A DNA stretch of 64,000 bases from Pelotomaculum thermopropionicum SI. Its GTDB lineage: Bacteria > Bacillota > Desulfotomaculia > Desulfotomaculales > Pelotomaculaceae. The stretch spans positions 806,001-870,000 of the forward strand of contig AP009389.1 in the NCBI GenBank assembly GCA_000010565.1, written 5' to 3'. Below, in pieces: positions 1-9,708 of the stretch. A model generated the notes under the pieces. It made no database searches. It was not told the DNA's origin and worked only from the letters and a program-made list of their open reading frames with translations. The translations under genes and the position numbers were made by a program. Positions within the stretch are counted from its first letter, which is position 1. Every line of letters begins with the position of its first letter.

Positions 1-506
1 AAATAGGCAAGCACACCGATCCGCTGACCGGCCTGAAATCTGGAGCCTACATAAGATCCCTGGCCGAGAATATAATGTCGGAAGGCAAAGAAATAGCGGT
101 AATTTTTTTCGACATCAACGATTTCGGGATTATTAACAAAGCCTTTGGGCACGTCTACGGCGACCTCTGCCTGAAAGCAATCGGCCGGGTGCTGGCCGAA
201 AGCGCAGGAGGCGCGCCCTATTTTCCGGGCCGCTATGCCGGGGACGAGTTTATTGTGGTAACAACCGAAGATTTGAAGCAGGCCGGTAAATGGACGGCCG
301 GGATTATAAAAAAGGTAAGCGATATTACAAAAGAACACGGGATGCCGGTTACCATCGTGGCCGGCATTGCCGGGGGGCGCAGAAGCGGCTCACGCGCCGA
401 ATCTCACCTTCCGGCAACCGTGGACGACTTGATAAACATGGCCAGCCTGGCCTCCACCTTGGCTAAAAAGGAAAACCGCCTGATTGCCTTTGCCAAGAAA
501 ACTTAA
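1..506 (+). CDS. GGDEF domain protein, C-terminal part (5' end outside window)
   Basis: The reading frame is already open at base 3, so this is the C-terminal end of a gene that starts before the window. The first visible residues carry the D-x-LTGLKS-x-AY signature that opens GGDEF domains, followed by the FFDINDF segment that binds metal and GTP and by the active-site loop, written AGDEF. The A-for-G change is common in active diguanylate cyclases, so synthesis of cyclic di-GMP is plausible. No RxxD inhibitory site precedes the loop. The sensory part is not visible, so the signal is unknown. A terminator-like hairpin lies about 85 bases after the stop. Confidence 0.85.
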   Translation, partial: IGKHTDPLTGLKSGAYIRSLAENIMSEGKEIAVIFFDINDFGIINKAFGHVYGDLCLKAIGRVLAESAGGAPYFPGRYAGDEFIVVTTEDLKQAGKWTAGIIKKVSDITKEHGMPVTIVAGIAGGRRSGSRAESHLPATVDDLINMASLASTLAKKENRLIAFAKKT

Positions 507-590
507 AAGCTACAAATCACCGCCGGACGGCTGCTTTGACGCCAGAACCGGGCCAAAGAACAACTAAATTTAATTGAAAACTGGCTGTTA

Positions 591-619
591 CCCCTACGGG
601 AGCCCTCGTTGGGGTTTTT
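591..619 (+). terminator. Probable Rho-independent terminator after the GGDEF gene
   Basis: CCCCTACG pairs with CGTTGGGG (one mismatch) around an eight-base loop and is followed directly by a T-rich run. It sits between the GGDEF gene and the coiled-coil gene. Confidence 0.55.
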
Positions 620-700
620 ATTTTCAAGAAAATTGCTTGCAGGAAAACTTCGCCATGGTGTTTAATAATTCTATACCCGACAAAGAGGAGGATTCCACCC

Positions 701-1189
701 ATGCCCGATAATAATGAATTGGTTAATCTGCTCCGCGCCGTTATTCAGGAGGAAATACAGTCCGTCCGGCAGGAGGTCCGGGCTATCGTACAGGAAGAAT
801 TAAAGCCTGTCCGCCAGGAACTGCAACAGGTTAACACCCGCCTTGACATCCTGGAAGCGGGGCAGGCCGAGTTAAGAAATGATGTACAAGATCTAAGAGC
901 GGGGCAGGCCGAGTTAAGAAATGATGTACAAGATCTAAGAGCAGGGCAGGCCGAGTTAAGAAATGACGTACAAGATCTAAGAGCGGGGCAGGCCGAGTTA
1001 AGAAATGACGTACAAGAACTAAGAGCGGGGCAGCAGGAATTAAAGAAAGGCCAGGCTGCCATTGAAGCCGCCCTAAATGATTTAAGGACCATAAACCGGC
1101 GGACACATAAGGAAGTGTTTGGTCAACTCAATGCTATTTGGGACGACATTAAGCTCCTTTCTTCTAAAGGGGAAAAGGCTATCAGATAA
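701..1189 (+). CDS. Coiled-coil protein built on 14-residue repeats
   Basis: 162 residues with no recognised catalytic domain. The ATG is preceded by a good AGAGGAGG site. Residues 1-50 are charged and helical, with repeated E/Q-x-x-x-R/L patterns. Residues 53-108 are four near-identical 14-residue units (GQAELRNDVQDLRA), i.e. two heptads each. The C-terminal part contains a KEVFGQLNAIWDDIKLL helix. The whole protein is predicted to be a long soluble coiled coil; no signal peptide or membrane segment is visible. Small proteins of this look occur widely in Peptococcaceae, but I do not recognise a function. It appears monocistronic, with terminators on both sides. Confidence 0.75.
   Translation: MPDNNELVNLLRAVIQEEIQSVRQEVRAIVQEELKPVRQELQQVNTRLDILEAGQAELRNDVQDLRAGQAELRNDVQDLRAGQAELRNDVQDLRAGQAELRNDVQELRAGQQELKKGQAAIEAALNDLRTINRRTHKEVFGQLNAIWDDIKLLSSKGEKAIR
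857..1024 (+). repeat. Four tandem 42-bp repeats within the coiled-coil gene
   Basis: Units at 857-898, 899-940, 941-982 and 983-1024 differ at only a few bases. Each encodes one 14-residue coiled-coil unit, so copy-number changes keep the frame. A fifth, partial unit (GCGGGGCAG) follows. The near-identity suggests recent expansion by slippage or unequal recombination. Confidence 0.95.
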
Positions 1190-1192
1190 GCA

Positions 1193-1221
1193 CCCGGCCA
1201 CAGGGCCGGGATTTAACTTTT
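1193..1221 (+). terminator. Probable terminator after the coiled-coil gene
   Basis: A perfect 7-bp stem, CCCGGCC with GGCCGGG around a 4-base loop, starts three bases after the stop codon and is followed by ATTTAACTTTT. Confidence 0.55.
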
Positions 1222-1271
1222 AACGAATGGAAAGGGCACCGGAAAATCTCCTGGCCGCCGTGTGGCTACGA

Positions 1272-1300
1272 TTAAAAACGCCGCAAACCCTTGCGGCGCC
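1272..1300 (-). terminator. Terminator of the tRNA-Gly/tRNA-Arg unit
   Basis: On the minus strand CGCCGCAA and TTGCGGCG form a perfect 8-bp hairpin (1279-1298) followed by a T run. It lies about a dozen bases after the CCA end of tRNA-Arg. Confidence 0.8.
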
Positions 1301-1310
1301 TGGTTTTCAC

Positions 1311-1387
1311 TGGCGTCCCAGGAGGGATTCGAACCCCCGGCCTACGGATTAGAAGTCCGTTGCTCTGTCCGGCTGAGCTACTGGGAC
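1311..1387 (-). tRNA. tRNA-Arg (anticodon UCU)
   Basis: A 77-base cloverleaf on the minus strand. The acceptor stem is GTCCCAG/CTGGGAC, the discriminator is G, and CCA is encoded. The anticodon stem ACGGA/TCCGT encloses loop CTTCTAA, giving anticodon TCT. The T-arm GGTTCGAATCC is normal. It lies eight bases downstream of tRNA-Gly and is evidently cotranscribed from the promoter at 1503-1531. Confidence 0.97.
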
Positions 1388-1394
1388 AATTATA

Positions 1395-1468
1395 TGGAGC
1401 GGGTGATGGGAATCGAACCCACGTACCCGGCTTGGAAGGCCGGTGCTCTACCATTGAGCTACACCCGC
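1395..1468 (-). tRNA. tRNA-Gly (anticodon UCC)
   Basis: A 74-base cloverleaf on the minus strand. The acceptor stem is GCGGGTG/CACCCGC, the discriminator is T, and CCA is encoded. The anticodon stem CCGGC/GCCGG encloses loop CTTCCAA, giving anticodon TCC. It is the first gene of a two-tRNA unit. Confidence 0.97.
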
Positions 1469-1502
1469 TTGAGAAAAGCATATTTTTTTCAAGGCAATTA
1501 AT

Positions 1503-1531
1503 ATTATAACTAAAATTATGCCCGCCGTCAA
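1503..1531 (-). promoter_or_regulatory. SigA promoter of the tRNA unit
   Basis: On the minus strand TTGACG and TATAAT are separated by exactly 17 bases, and the -10 ends 35 bases before tRNA-Gly. The -35 overlaps one arm of an imperfect inverted repeat (CGCCGTCAAA / TTTGACCGGCG, 1522-1549). Confidence 0.85.
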
Positions 1532-1687
1532 AGTTTTTTGACCGGCGATGTGTTCATCCTCCGGCAATATTGCCTAAAAATCTTCTGAAAAAGTCATCCC
1601 TTTGGCAGAATGAAAGAGTAATATTATCAGTGGAGTGGATGCCAGATAAAATAAAGTTAATTTTAGGACGCTTTCAGGATCACCTTA

Positions 1688-1716
1688 TTGATAATTTGCA
1701 AAGGTATAGATATAAT
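1688..1716 (+). promoter_or_regulatory. SigA promoter for tig
   Basis: TTGATA, a 17-base spacer and TATAAT lie about 175 bases before the tig start. This would give a long 5' leader. Apart from this promoter and the divergent tRNA promoter, I see nothing else identifiable in the 420-base stretch 1469-1890. Confidence 0.75.
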
Positions 1717-1890
1717 TGATAGGTAACGCTTTTGTATTTTAATCGGCCTTGAAGGAAAATATAAGGCGCTGTAGAAATAATTAGTCGATTTTGGTTAAAA
1801 TACTACTGTTGCCTGGAGCTTGAAATGGCAAGAGCACGCTTTTCTAATAGCAATTGCTTTTTTAACTTAACCGTATAAGGGGGAGAATAT

Positions 1891-3207
1891 ATGAAAGCCA
1901 ACGCGGAAAGGATAGAAAAGAATACCGTACTTCTGGAAATAGAGGTGGACGCCGAACAGCTCTCCCAGGCTATGGAAAGGGCCTACCGCAAGCTCGTTAA
2001 AAGCGTGAGCGTTCCGGGTTTTCGCCGGGGCAAAACGCCCAGGCCCATTTTTGAGCGGTACGTTGGGAAAAGCGCCCTATATGAAGAGGCCATGGATTAT
2101 CTGGTCCCCGTAGCTTATTTCAAAGCGGTGGAGGATACCGGCATCGAGCCCATTGAAAAGCCGAAGGTTGAAGTGGTTCAGGTGGAAGAGGGCAAGCCGG
2201 TTTTGTTTAAGGCGACGGTTCAGGTGAAACCGGAGGTAAAACTCGGCCAGTACAAGGAACTGGAATTGACAAGGCCATCCACTGAAGTGTCCGGGGAAGA
2301 TGTGGAAAAAGAGCTGGTGCGCCTGCAAAACAGGTATGCTAAGCTGGTAACTCTGGAAGAAGGTACGGTTGAGAAAGGCGATACAGCCATCATCGACTTT
2401 GCAGGGAGGATTGACGGAGAGCCCATTAAAGGGGGGGAAGGCAGGGACTATTCCCTGGAAATCGGCTCGGGCTCTTTTGTGCAGGGGTTTGAGGAGCAGC
2501 TTGTAGGTATGGCTGCCGGCGAGACCAGGGAAATTGATGTGACTTTTCCTGAGAACTACAAGGCGGAGGAACTGGCCGGAAAAGAGGCTAAGTTTACTGT
2601 AACCGTAAAGGAGATAAAGCGTAAAGAGATTGCTCCGCTGGACGATGACTTTGCCAAGGATGTAAGCGAGTTTGACACCCTGGAGGAATTAAGGAACGAC
2701 CTATCGAATAAATTAAAGCAGGCTGCGGAGAACAGGGCCGAATACCAGGTTAAAATGGATGCGGTAACAAAAGCCGTTGATAACGCCGAAGTGGAAATAC
2801 CCGAAGTGATGATAACAAACCAGCTTGCCGACATGATCGGCACCCTTGCGAGCCGTCTTTCCAGCCAGGGCCTTTCCCTGGAGGATTATCTGAAGTATAC
2901 CGGCAGCACCCTGGAGGATATGAGGGCAAGCATGATGCCGGAGGCCGAGCGCAATGTAAAAACTGCCCTGGTGCTGGAAGCCATAGCTAGGGCAGAGGGC
3001 ATAAAAGCTTCAGATGAAGAAGTGGATGAAGAGATTAAGAAAATGGCGGCCCATTACCAGCAGGATCCGGAAGTGGTCCGGAAAATGCTGGAGAAGGAAG
3101 GCCAGCTCAAGTTTATCGCCGAAGGCCTGGTCCGTGAGAAGACTGTCAAGTTTCTTGTTGAAAACGCGAGAATTTTGGAGGACACCAACGGGCAGGCTAA
3201 CGAATAG
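1891..3207 (+). CDS. tig: Trigger factor (ribosome-bound chaperone, peptidyl-prolyl isomerase)
   Basis: 438 residues, the usual length. The N-terminal ribosome-binding domain carries the signature GFRRGKTP at residues 43-50. A central FKBP-like isomerase domain spans roughly residues 150-240 (DTAIIDFAGRIDGEP, then FPENYKAEELAGKEAKF), and the rest is the helical C-terminal chaperone domain. The protein docks at the ribosome exit tunnel and shelters nascent chains. A GGGGGAG site sits eight bases before the ATG. It is followed by clpP and clpX, the classic tig-clpP-clpX order, with a 98-base gap that contains a small hairpin (3231-3251). Confidence 0.97.
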   Translation: MKANAERIEKNTVLLEIEVDAEQLSQAMERAYRKLVKSVSVPGFRRGKTPRPIFERYVGKSALYEEAMDYLVPVAYFKAVEDTGIEPIEKPKVEVVQVEEGKPVLFKATVQVKPEVKLGQYKELELTRPSTEVSGEDVEKELVRLQNRYAKLVTLEEGTVEKGDTAIIDFAGRIDGEPIKGGEGRDYSLEIGSGSFVQGFEEQLVGMAAGETREIDVTFPENYKAEELAGKEAKFTVTVKEIKRKEIAPLDDDFAKDVSEFDTLEELRNDLSNKLKQAAENRAEYQVKMDAVTKAVDNAEVEIPEVMITNQLADMIGTLASRLSSQGLSLEDYLKYTGSTLEDMRASMMPEAERNVKTALVLEAIARAEGIKASDEEVDEEIKKMAAHYQQDPEVVRKMLEKEGQLKFIAEGLVREKTVKFLVENARILEDTNGQANE

Positions 3208-3230
3208 TTATGTTAGAAAGCAGGAAAACA

Positions 3231-3251
3231 AAAGGGAGGGCAGCTCCCTTT
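3231..3251 (+). other. Hairpin in the tig-clpP intergenic region
   Basis: AAAGGGAG and CTCCCTTT form a perfect 8-bp stem around GGCAG. No T run follows, so it is more likely an mRNA-stability or processing structure than a terminator. Confidence 0.4.
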
Positions 3252-3305
3252 GTAAGGGGAATATCTCCAGAATAAGCGAGTTTTTTTAAGGAGGCGCAGC
3301 GCAAC

Positions 3306-3890
3306 TTGAATCTTGTACCTATTGTTGTGGAGCAGACCAATCGCGGCGAGCGTGCTTACGATATTTATTCAAGGCTTTTAAAGGACCGCATCATTTTTCT
3401 GGGCGGGCCCATCGACGATAATACGGCCAACCTGATCATTGCCCAGATGCTTTTCCTGGAAGCCGAGGACCCTGAAAAGGACATTCAGTTTTACATTAAT
3501 TCACCCGGCGGGGTTGTAACGGCGGGGATGGCCATTTACGACACCATGCAGTACGTGCGCTCACCCGTAGCCACCATTTGCATCGGCCAGGCTGCCAGTA
3601 TGGCTTCGCTCCTTCTGGCTGCCGGGGCAAAAGGGAAGAGGTATTCCCTTCCCTATGCCAGGATCCTGATTCACCAGCCTCTGGGCGGAGTTCAGGGCCA
3701 GGCCACCGACATAGAAATTCATGCCAAGGAAATTTTAAGAATGAGGCAGTTTTTAAACGAAATCCTTTCCAGACATACAGGCCAGCCCATTGAAAAAATA
3801 GCCAGGGACACCGAGCGGGATTACTTCATGTCGGCACAGGAAGCCAAGGAATACGGCATCATTGACGAGGTATACGATGTCAGGAAGTAA
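3306..3890 (+). CDS. clpP: ATP-dependent Clp protease proteolytic subunit
   Basis: 194 residues. The serine-protease triad is visible: Ser98 in GQAASMAS, His123 in ILIHQPLGG and Asp172 in ERDYFMS. ClpP forms the tetradecameric chamber that degrades substrates fed by ClpX or ClpC in the cytosol. The start is TTG, chosen because AAGGAGG lies 10 bases upstream and the product then begins with the canonical [11 protein letters not shown]. clpX follows after 19 bases, so both are probably translated from one mRNA. Confidence 0.98.
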
Positions 3891-3909
3891 AAGCAAAAGA
3901 GGTGGAAAT

Positions 3910-5160
3910 ATGTTTGGCGACAAGGGGCAGTTGAAATGTTCCTTTTGCGGCAAACTCCAGGACCAGGTGAAGAAGCTGGTTGCCGGCCCTGGCGTTTATA
4001 TTTGCGACGAGTGCATAGAGCTCTGCAATGAAATCATTGAGGAAGAGCTTAATGAGGAGCTGGGCCTGGAGCTGGGAGACATCCCGAAGCCGAAGGAGAT
4101 TAAGGAGATCCTGGATCAGTACGTGATCGGCCAGGAGAGCGCGAAAAAGTCCCTGGCCGTGGCGGTATACAACCATTATAAAAGGATCAATCTCGGCGGC
4201 AAGATCGACGATGTCGAGCTGCAGAAAAGCAATATAGTCATGCTGGGGCCTACCGGCAGCGGCAAAACCCTGTTGGCCCAAACTCTGGCGCGCCTTTTGA
4301 ACGTCCCCTTCGCCATTGCCGACGCCACCTCTCTTACCGAGGCGGGCTACGTGGGCGAGGATGTCGAGAACATCCTGCTTAAGCTCATCCAGGCGGCGGA
4401 TTACGATGTTGAGAAGGCCGAAAAGGGTATTGTGTACATCGACGAGATAGACAAAATTGCCCGTAAGTCGGAAAACCCATCCATTACCAGGGATGTTTCC
4501 GGCGAGGGTGTGCAGCAGGCCCTGTTAAAAATCCTGGAGGGCACCGTTGCCAGCGTACCGCCTCAGGGCGGCCGCAAGCACCCCCACCAGGAGTTCATCC
4601 AGCTTGACACCACGAACATACTGTTTATCTGCGGCGGCGCCTTTGACGGGATCGAGAAGATCATTATGAACCGTATCGGCAAAAAGGCCATGGGCTTTGG
4701 GGCCGAGATCAAGGCCAGGAAGGAGCTTAAAATCGGCGAGATTTTAAGCAAGATCCTGCCCGAGGACCTTTTGAAATACGGCCTGATACCGGAGTTCGTC
4801 GGCAGGCTGCCGATTATAGTTACCCTGGATGCCCTCGATGAGGAGGCGCTGATCCGGATCCTGACCGAGCCCAGAAACGCCCTGGTTAAGCAGTACGAAA
4901 AGCTTTTCGAGCTGGACGGCGTTACCCTGGAATTTACCCAGGATGCGCTGAAGGCTGTGGCGGAGGAGGCACTCAAGCGCAATACCGGCGCCAGGGGTTT
5001 AAGGGCCATCCTGGAAGAGGTAATGCTCGACGTGATGTACGATATTCCCTCCCGCAGCGATGTTGCCAAGTGCATTGTAACCAGAGAAACAATTTTAAGA
5101 AGGGAGCCGCCGCGGATTATTTCCCTGGACCGGAAAAAGAAAAAAGAAGAGACAGCTTAA
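3910..5160 (+). CDS. clpX: ATP-dependent Clp protease ATP-binding subunit ClpX
   Basis: 416 residues from the ATG at 3910, which has a GAGGTGG site and gives the standard start [15 protein letters not shown]. An upstream in-frame ATG (3862) lies inside clpP and is unlikely. The N-terminal zinc-binding domain has CSFC and CDECIELC. Walker A is GPTGSGKT (residues 113-120), Walker B is [10 protein letters not shown], and a RxLRAILEE sensor-2 region follows near the C-terminus. The hexamer unfolds tagged proteins and passes them to ClpP. A strong terminator ends the tig-clpPX unit. Confidence 0.98.
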   Translation: MFGDKGQLKCSFCGKLQDQVKKLVAGPGVYICDECIELCNEIIEEELNEELGLELGDIPKPKEIKEILDQYVIGQESAKKSLAVAVYNHYKRINLGGKIDDVELQKSNIVMLGPTGSGKTLLAQTLARLLNVPFAIADATSLTEAGYVGEDVENILLKLIQAADYDVEKAEKGIVYIDEIDKIARKSENPSITRDVSGEGVQQALLKILEGTVASVPPQGGRKHPHQEFIQLDTTNILFICGGAFDGIEKIIMNRIGKKAMGFGAEIKARKELKIGEILSKILPEDLLKYGLIPEFVGRLPIIVTLDALDEEALIRILTEPRNALVKQYEKLFELDGVTLEFTQDALKAVAEEALKRNTGARGLRAILEEVMLDVMYDIPSRSDVAKCIVTRETILRREPPRIISLDRKKKKEETA

Positions 5161-5193
5161 TCGGCCGTCTGGTTTAAAACATAGAGAAAAGGT

Positions 5194-5227
5194 AATCCTG
5201 ATCGACTGATCGGGATTTTTTCTTTTT
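5194..5227 (+). terminator. Terminator after clpX
   Basis: AATCCTGATC pairs with GATCGGGATT (one G-U) around a 4-base loop and is followed by a T-rich run. Confidence 0.85.
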
Positions 5228-5316
5228 AAACTGGGTAAGGATTGCCCCGGCATTTCGGGGCGGGCGGACCGGGCAGCTTATGTTTTTGCATAAAAACAGG
5301 TTAAAATTTGAAAAAC

Positions 5317-5329
5317 TTAGTAATACTAA
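5317..5329. promoter_or_regulatory. Short palindrome upstream of lonB
   Basis: TTAGTA-A-TACTAA is a perfect inverted repeat 35 bases before the lonB start, within an AT-rich likely promoter region. Its operator role is a guess. Confidence 0.3.
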
Positions 5330-5363
5330 AGATGAGAATAAGTTTTCGATGAGGTGGTAATAA

Positions 5364-7085
5364 GTGGGAGAATTTTCTTCCGGTCTGGGAAGCTTTCTGA
5401 CCTTTATCCAGGTTTTTTTTGCAGTGGTAATCGGCCTTTATTTTTGGAACCTGCTCAAAGCGCAGCACGGAAATAAGACCGTGGTGGAAAAAGAGTCAAA
5501 AAAAGAAATGGAAAAGCTTCAGCGAATGCGCTCCATCTCTCTGACCGAACCGCTTTCCGAAAAAACCCGCCCGGCCAGCTTTGATGAGATTATCGGCCAG
5601 GCCGAGGGATTAAAGTCGCTCCGCGCCGCACTCTGCGGACCCAATCCGCAGCATGTGATTATTTACGGGCCGCCCGGAGTTGGTAAAACCGCGGCAGCCA
5701 GGCTGGTACTGGAAGAGGCCAAAAAGAACCCCTTATCGCCTTTTAAAGGTGACGCCAAGTTTATCGAGGTGGACGCCACCACCGCCCGGTTTGACGAGCG
5801 GGGCATTGCCGATCCGCTTATCGGTTCTGTGCACGATCCTATTTACCAGGGGGCGGGCCCCATGGGCATGGCCGGCATCCCGCAGCCGAAGGCCGGTGCT
5901 GTTACCAAGGCGCACGGCGGGATGCTGTTCATCGACGAAATCGGCGAACTTCACCCGATCCAGATGAACAAGCTCTTAAAAGTAATAGAGGACCGCAGGG
6001 TGCTTCTGGAAAGCGCCTACTATAACTCCGAGGATACGAATATTCCGTCACATATTCACGACATCTTTCAGAACGGCCTGCCGGCCGACTTCCGGCTGGT
6101 AGGCGCTACCACCAGGGAACCGGTGCACATTCCACCGGCCTTGCGCTCGCGCTGCCTGGAGATCTTTTTCCGCCGGCTAACACCTGACGAAATTGAGCAG
6201 ATAGCGGCCAATGCGGCAAAAAAGATCGGCATGCCGCTGCAGGCTGGGGCCCTGGAAGTGATCAAAAAGTATGCCACAAACGGTCGCGAGGCGGTTAACA
6301 TTATCCAGATTGCTGCCGGCATAGTCATAACCGAGGGCCGGGAACAAATCCGCACTTCCGACATAGAGTGGGTTATTCACAGCGGCCAGTACTCGCCCAG
6401 GCCGGAAAAGAAGGTGCCGCCCCGGCCCCAGGTGGGCCTCGTCAACGGTCTGGCCGTTTGCGGCCCGAACACCGGCGTTCTGCTGGAAGTGGAGGCCAAT
6501 GCTTTGCCCGCCCCGCGCGGCCAGGGACGGATAACGGTAACCGGCATGGTAGAGGAAGAAGAAATTGGAAGCGGCGGCAGGACAGTGCGGCGCAAAAGCA
6601 TGGCCAGGAGCTCAGTTGAAAACGTTTTAACCGTTCTTCGCCGAACCATGGAAGTGGACCCCCGGGACTACGACATTCATGTCAATTTTCCGGGCGGCAC
6701 GCCCGCCGACGGGCCTTCTGCCGGCGTTACCATTGCCACGGCGGTGTATTCCGCAATTACTGGGCTGCCGGTGGACAATAAAGTGGCCATGACCGGCGAG
6801 GTGTCGATCCGCGGGCTGGTAAAGCCTGTGGGCGGTATTGTGGCCAAAGTAGAGGCCGCCCGCCAGGCCGGCGCCAGGAGGGTGCTTATACCGGCCGAGA
6901 ATTACCAGGAGCTTTTTAAGGAATTTACGGATGTGGAGGTAATCCCGGTGGAGCGCCTGGAAGAGGCGATCAGGCTGGCTTTAATTACCCCGCCGGTGGA
7001 GAAAAAAGTGGAACTGCCTTCACCGGCCCCGCTTGAAGTCATAGGTGCGGCGGGTTTTTCCGCAGGACATTCCCTTTCGAAATAA
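5364..7085 (+). CDS. lonB: ATP-dependent protease LonB (sporulation-type Lon)
   Basis: 573 residues from GTG, with GAGGTGG upstream. Residues about 8-30 form one membrane-spanning segment, typical of LonB, and the large N-domain of LonA is absent. Walker A is GPPGVGKT and Walker B is MLFIDEIGEL. The C-terminal protease domain has catalytic Ser452 (PADGPSAG) and Lys495 (GGIVAK), spaced 43 residues apart as in the family. In B. subtilis LonB acts in the forespore. A palindrome (TTAGTA-A-TACTAA, 5317-5329) lies upstream and could be an operator. The gene stands alone between terminators, directly before lonA, as in many spore-formers. Confidence 0.93.
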   Translation: MGEFSSGLGSFLTFIQVFFAVVIGLYFWNLLKAQHGNKTVVEKESKKEMEKLQRMRSISLTEPLSEKTRPASFDEIIGQAEGLKSLRAALCGPNPQHVIIYGPPGVGKTAAARLVLEEAKKNPLSPFKGDAKFIEVDATTARFDERGIADPLIGSVHDPIYQGAGPMGMAGIPQPKAGAVTKAHGGMLFIDEIGELHPIQMNKLLKVIEDRRVLLESAYYNSEDTNIPSHIHDIFQNGLPADFRLVGATTREPVHIPPALRSRCLEIFFRRLTPDEIEQIAANAAKKIGMPLQAGALEVIKKYATNGREAVNIIQIAAGIVITEGREQIRTSDIEWVIHSGQYSPRPEKKVPPRPQVGLVNGLAVCGPNTGVLLEVEANALPAPRGQGRITVTGMVEEEEIGSGGRTVRRKSMARSSVENVLTVLRRTMEVDPRDYDIHVNFPGGTPADGPSAGVTIATAVYSAITGLPVDNKVAMTGEVSIRGLVKPVGGIVAKVEAARQAGARRVLIPAENYQELFKEFTDVEVIPVERLEEAIRLALITPPVEKKVELPSPAPLEVIGAAGFSAGHSLSK

Positions 7086-7142
7086 GCGTAAGAAAATAAA
7101 CAAAAATGCGTAATCCTTTGTATGAATTGCCCATACTTGCTT

Positions 7143-7172
7143 AATAACCCGGCAAAGGCCGGGTTATTATTT
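7143..7172 (+). terminator. Terminator after lonB
   Basis: AATAACCCGGC and GCCGGGTTATT form a perfect 11-bp stem with loop AAAG, followed by ATTTTCC. Confidence 0.88.
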
Positions 7173-7290
7173 TCCTAGCAATTATTGCTATGGCAGTATT
7201 TTTAGCTTTTATGATAAAATAAAAACGAATCTTTATAACCCGATTTTTATGACAGCAGAAGCAAAACGATATTTAAAAGGAGGTGCAGCT

Positions 7291-9708
7291 TTGAAATCGG
7301 AAGTTAAGATATTGCCTTTGCTGCCTTTGAGAGGCATTCTCGTCTTCCCGTACATGGTAATCCATCTTGACGTGGGGCGCGAAAAATCGGTGCTGGCCAT
7401 TGAAGAGACCATGATCCGTGACAGGGTTATTTTTCTTGCCACCCAAAAAGAGGCCCAGACCGATGATCCGGGCGAGGATGACATTTATCAGATCGGCACC
7501 GTGGCCGAAGTCAAGCAGCTTTTGAAATTGCCCGGTGGGACCATCCGGGTTCTGGTAGAAGGCATTGCCAGGGCCAGGGTCCGCCGTTTTATATCGATGG
7601 AACCTTTCTTCCGCGTTGAAGTAGAGCAGTACTATGAGGATTTCCAGAAAAACAGCGAAATTGAGGCATTAATGCGCAGCCTGGTCTACCAGTTTGAGCA
7701 GTACGTCAAGCTTTCCAAGCGCATACCCCCTGAGACGGTGGTTTCGGTTGTTAATCTGGAAGAGCCGGGCCGGCTGGCTGACATTATTGCCTCCCACCTT
7801 GCCTTGCGCATAGAGGATAAGCAGAGCATTCTTGAATCGGTTAACATAATCGGACGGCTGGAAAAGCTTTGTGCTATTGTGGCCAGGGAACTGGAAATTG
7901 TTGAGCTGGAGCGCAAAATTAACATTCGTGTCCGCAAGCAAATGGAAAAGACCCAAAAGGAGTACTACCTGCGCGAGCAGATGAAGGCCATCCAGCGCGA
8001 ACTTGGTGAAAAAGACGAGCGCATGGCGGAAGGCGAAGAACTGCGGGAAAAGATTGCCGAGGTCAAGCTCCCCAAGGATGTGGAGGAAAAGGCCCTGAAA
8101 GAAGTGGAACGGCTGGAGAAGATGCCCCCCATGGCCGCCGAGGCGGCTGTGGTGCGCAACTATCTCGACTGGCTTTTGTCCCTGCCCTGGAACAAGAGCA
8201 CCAGGGACCGGCTGGATATAAAGGCGGCCGAGGCCATCCTGGAGGAGGACCATTACGGCCTGAAAACGGTTAAGGAGCGCATCCTGGAGTACCTGGCCAT
8301 CCGCAAGCTGGCCAAAAAGATGAAGGGCCCGATCATCTGTTTCGTCGGCCCGCCTGGCGTCGGCAAAACCTCGCTGGGTCGATCCATTGCCCGCGCCCTG
8401 GAACGCAAATTTGTCCGCATGTCCTTGGGCGGTGTGCGCGACGAAGCTGAAATCCGCGGCCACCGCCGCACCTATGTAGGGGCTCTGCCGGGCAGGATTA
8501 TTCAGGGCATGCGCCAGGCCGGCTCAAAAAACCCTGTGTTTTTGCTGGATGAAATCGACAAGATGAGCATGGACTTTCGCGGCGACCCGTCGGCGGCCCT
8601 TCTGGAAGTGCTGGACCCTGAGCAGAACAGCAATTTCAGCGACCATTACATCGAGGTGCCGTTTGACCTTTCCAATGTCATGTTCATCACCACTGCCAAT
8701 TTGCAGCACAACATTCCCCGTCCGTTGCAGGACAGGATGGAAATAATCTATATTTCCGGCTACACGGAAGAGGAAAAGGTCCAGATCGCCATGCGCCACC
8801 TGCTGCCCAAACAGATCAAGGAGCACGGGTTGAGCAATGATATGCTTAAAATTTCAGAAAACACAATCCGCAAGATCATCCGGGAGTACACGCGGGAGTC
8901 CGGCGTGCGCAACCTGGAAAGGCAGATTGCAACCATTTGCCGTAAGACTGCAAAGCTGGTGGTCTCCGACAAGGCCAGGAAAATACATGTTACGGCCCAG
9001 AATCTGAACCAGTTCCTGGGCACTCCCCGGTTCCGTTATGGCGTTGCCGAACTGGACGACCAGGTGGGCGTGGCCACCGGCCTGGCCTGGACGGAGGTGG
9101 GCGGCGACACCCTGGCTATCGAGGTCACGATTTACAAAGGGAGCGGCCGGCTTACCCTGACCGGCAAACTGGGCGAGGTGATGAAGGAATCGGCCCAGGC
9201 CGGCTACAGCTACATCCGCGGGCGGGCGGCAGAACTGGCCATTGACGGGGAGTTTTTCGACAAGCAGGATATACACATTCACATACCCGAGGGGGCCACT
9301 CCCAAGGACGGCCCTTCAGCCGGAATCACCATGGCCTGCGCCCTGGCCTCGGCCATTACCGGGCGCAAGGTGCGGCATGACGTGGCCATGACCGGCGAGA
9401 TTACCCTGAGGGGGAGGGTCCTGCCGGTAGGAGGGGTTAAGGAGAAGGTGCTGGCGGCCCACCGCGCCGGCATTAAAACCGTTATCCTGCCTAAAGACAA
9501 CAAGAAGGATCTGGATGAAATTCCGAAGAAGGTTAAGGATAAATTAAACTTTATTCTGGTGGATCATATGGATCAGGTACTGGAAGCCGCCCTTCTGGAG
9601 AAGGAATATGAACCGGTTGAGCTTAACACCGACGGGCCGGTGGTGCCGCAGCCGCCTGCCTATCAGTCTGCTGTCATAAGCGAGAGGGGCGCCCAGATTC
9701 ACTCATGA
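7291..9708 (+). CDS. lon: ATP-dependent protease La (LonA)
   Basis: 805 residues from the TTG at 7291, which has a perfect AAAGGAGGTG site; the upstream ATG at 7249 has no such site. The N-terminal substrate-recognition domain starts [16 protein letters not shown]. Walker A is GPPGVGKTS and Walker B is [10 protein letters not shown]. The protease domain has catalytic Ser676 (PKDGPSAG) and Lys719 (GGVKEK). It degrades misfolded and short-lived regulatory proteins in the cytosol. The stop overlaps the ysxC start (ATGA), so translation of the two is coupled. Confidence 0.97.
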   Translation: MKSEVKILPLLPLRGILVFPYMVIHLDVGREKSVLAIEETMIRDRVIFLATQKEAQTDDPGEDDIYQIGTVAEVKQLLKLPGGTIRVLVEGIARARVRRFISMEPFFRVEVEQYYEDFQKNSEIEALMRSLVYQFEQYVKLSKRIPPETVVSVVNLEEPGRLADIIASHLALRIEDKQSILESVNIIGRLEKLCAIVARELEIVELERKINIRVRKQMEKTQKEYYLREQMKAIQRELGEKDERMAEGEELREKIAEVKLPKDVEEKALKEVERLEKMPPMAAEAAVVRNYLDWLLSLPWNKSTRDRLDIKAAEAILEEDHYGLKTVKERILEYLAIRKLAKKMKGPIICFVGPPGVGKTSLGRSIARALERKFVRMSLGGVRDEAEIRGHRRTYVGALPGRIIQGMRQAGSKNPVFLLDEIDKMSMDFRGDPSAALLEVLDPEQNSNFSDHYIEVPFDLSNVMFITTANLQHNIPRPLQDRMEIIYISGYTEEEKVQIAMRHLLPKQIKEHGLSNDMLKISENTIRKIIREYTRESGVRNLERQIATICRKTAKLVVSDKARKIHVTAQNLNQFLGTPRFRYGVAELDDQVGVATGLAWTEVGGDTLAIEVTIYKGSGRLTLTGKLGEVMKESAQAGYSYIRGRAAELAIDGEFFDKQDIHIHIPEGATPKDGPSAGITMACALASAITGRKVRHDVAMTGEITLRGRVLPVGGVKEKVLAAHRAGIKTVILPKDNKKDLDEIPKKVKDKLNFILVDHMDQVLEAALLEKEYEPVELNTDGPVVPQPPAYQSAVISERGAQIHS

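Noticed and set aside
517-702. Minus-strand 61-codon frame
   Set aside because: It runs through the GGDEF terminator and has no start site or recognisable product.
857-1024. CRISPR-like array
   Set aside because: The units are directly tandem without spacers and encode a continuous coiled coil.
1262-1509. Open frames on both strands over the tRNA pair
   Set aside because: They coincide with the tRNA-Arg and tRNA-Gly cloverleaves and their terminator; no ribosome-binding sites.
7669-8463. Long minus-strand frame inside lon
   Set aside because: It is antisense to the conserved LonA coding sequence; GC-rich codon shadow.
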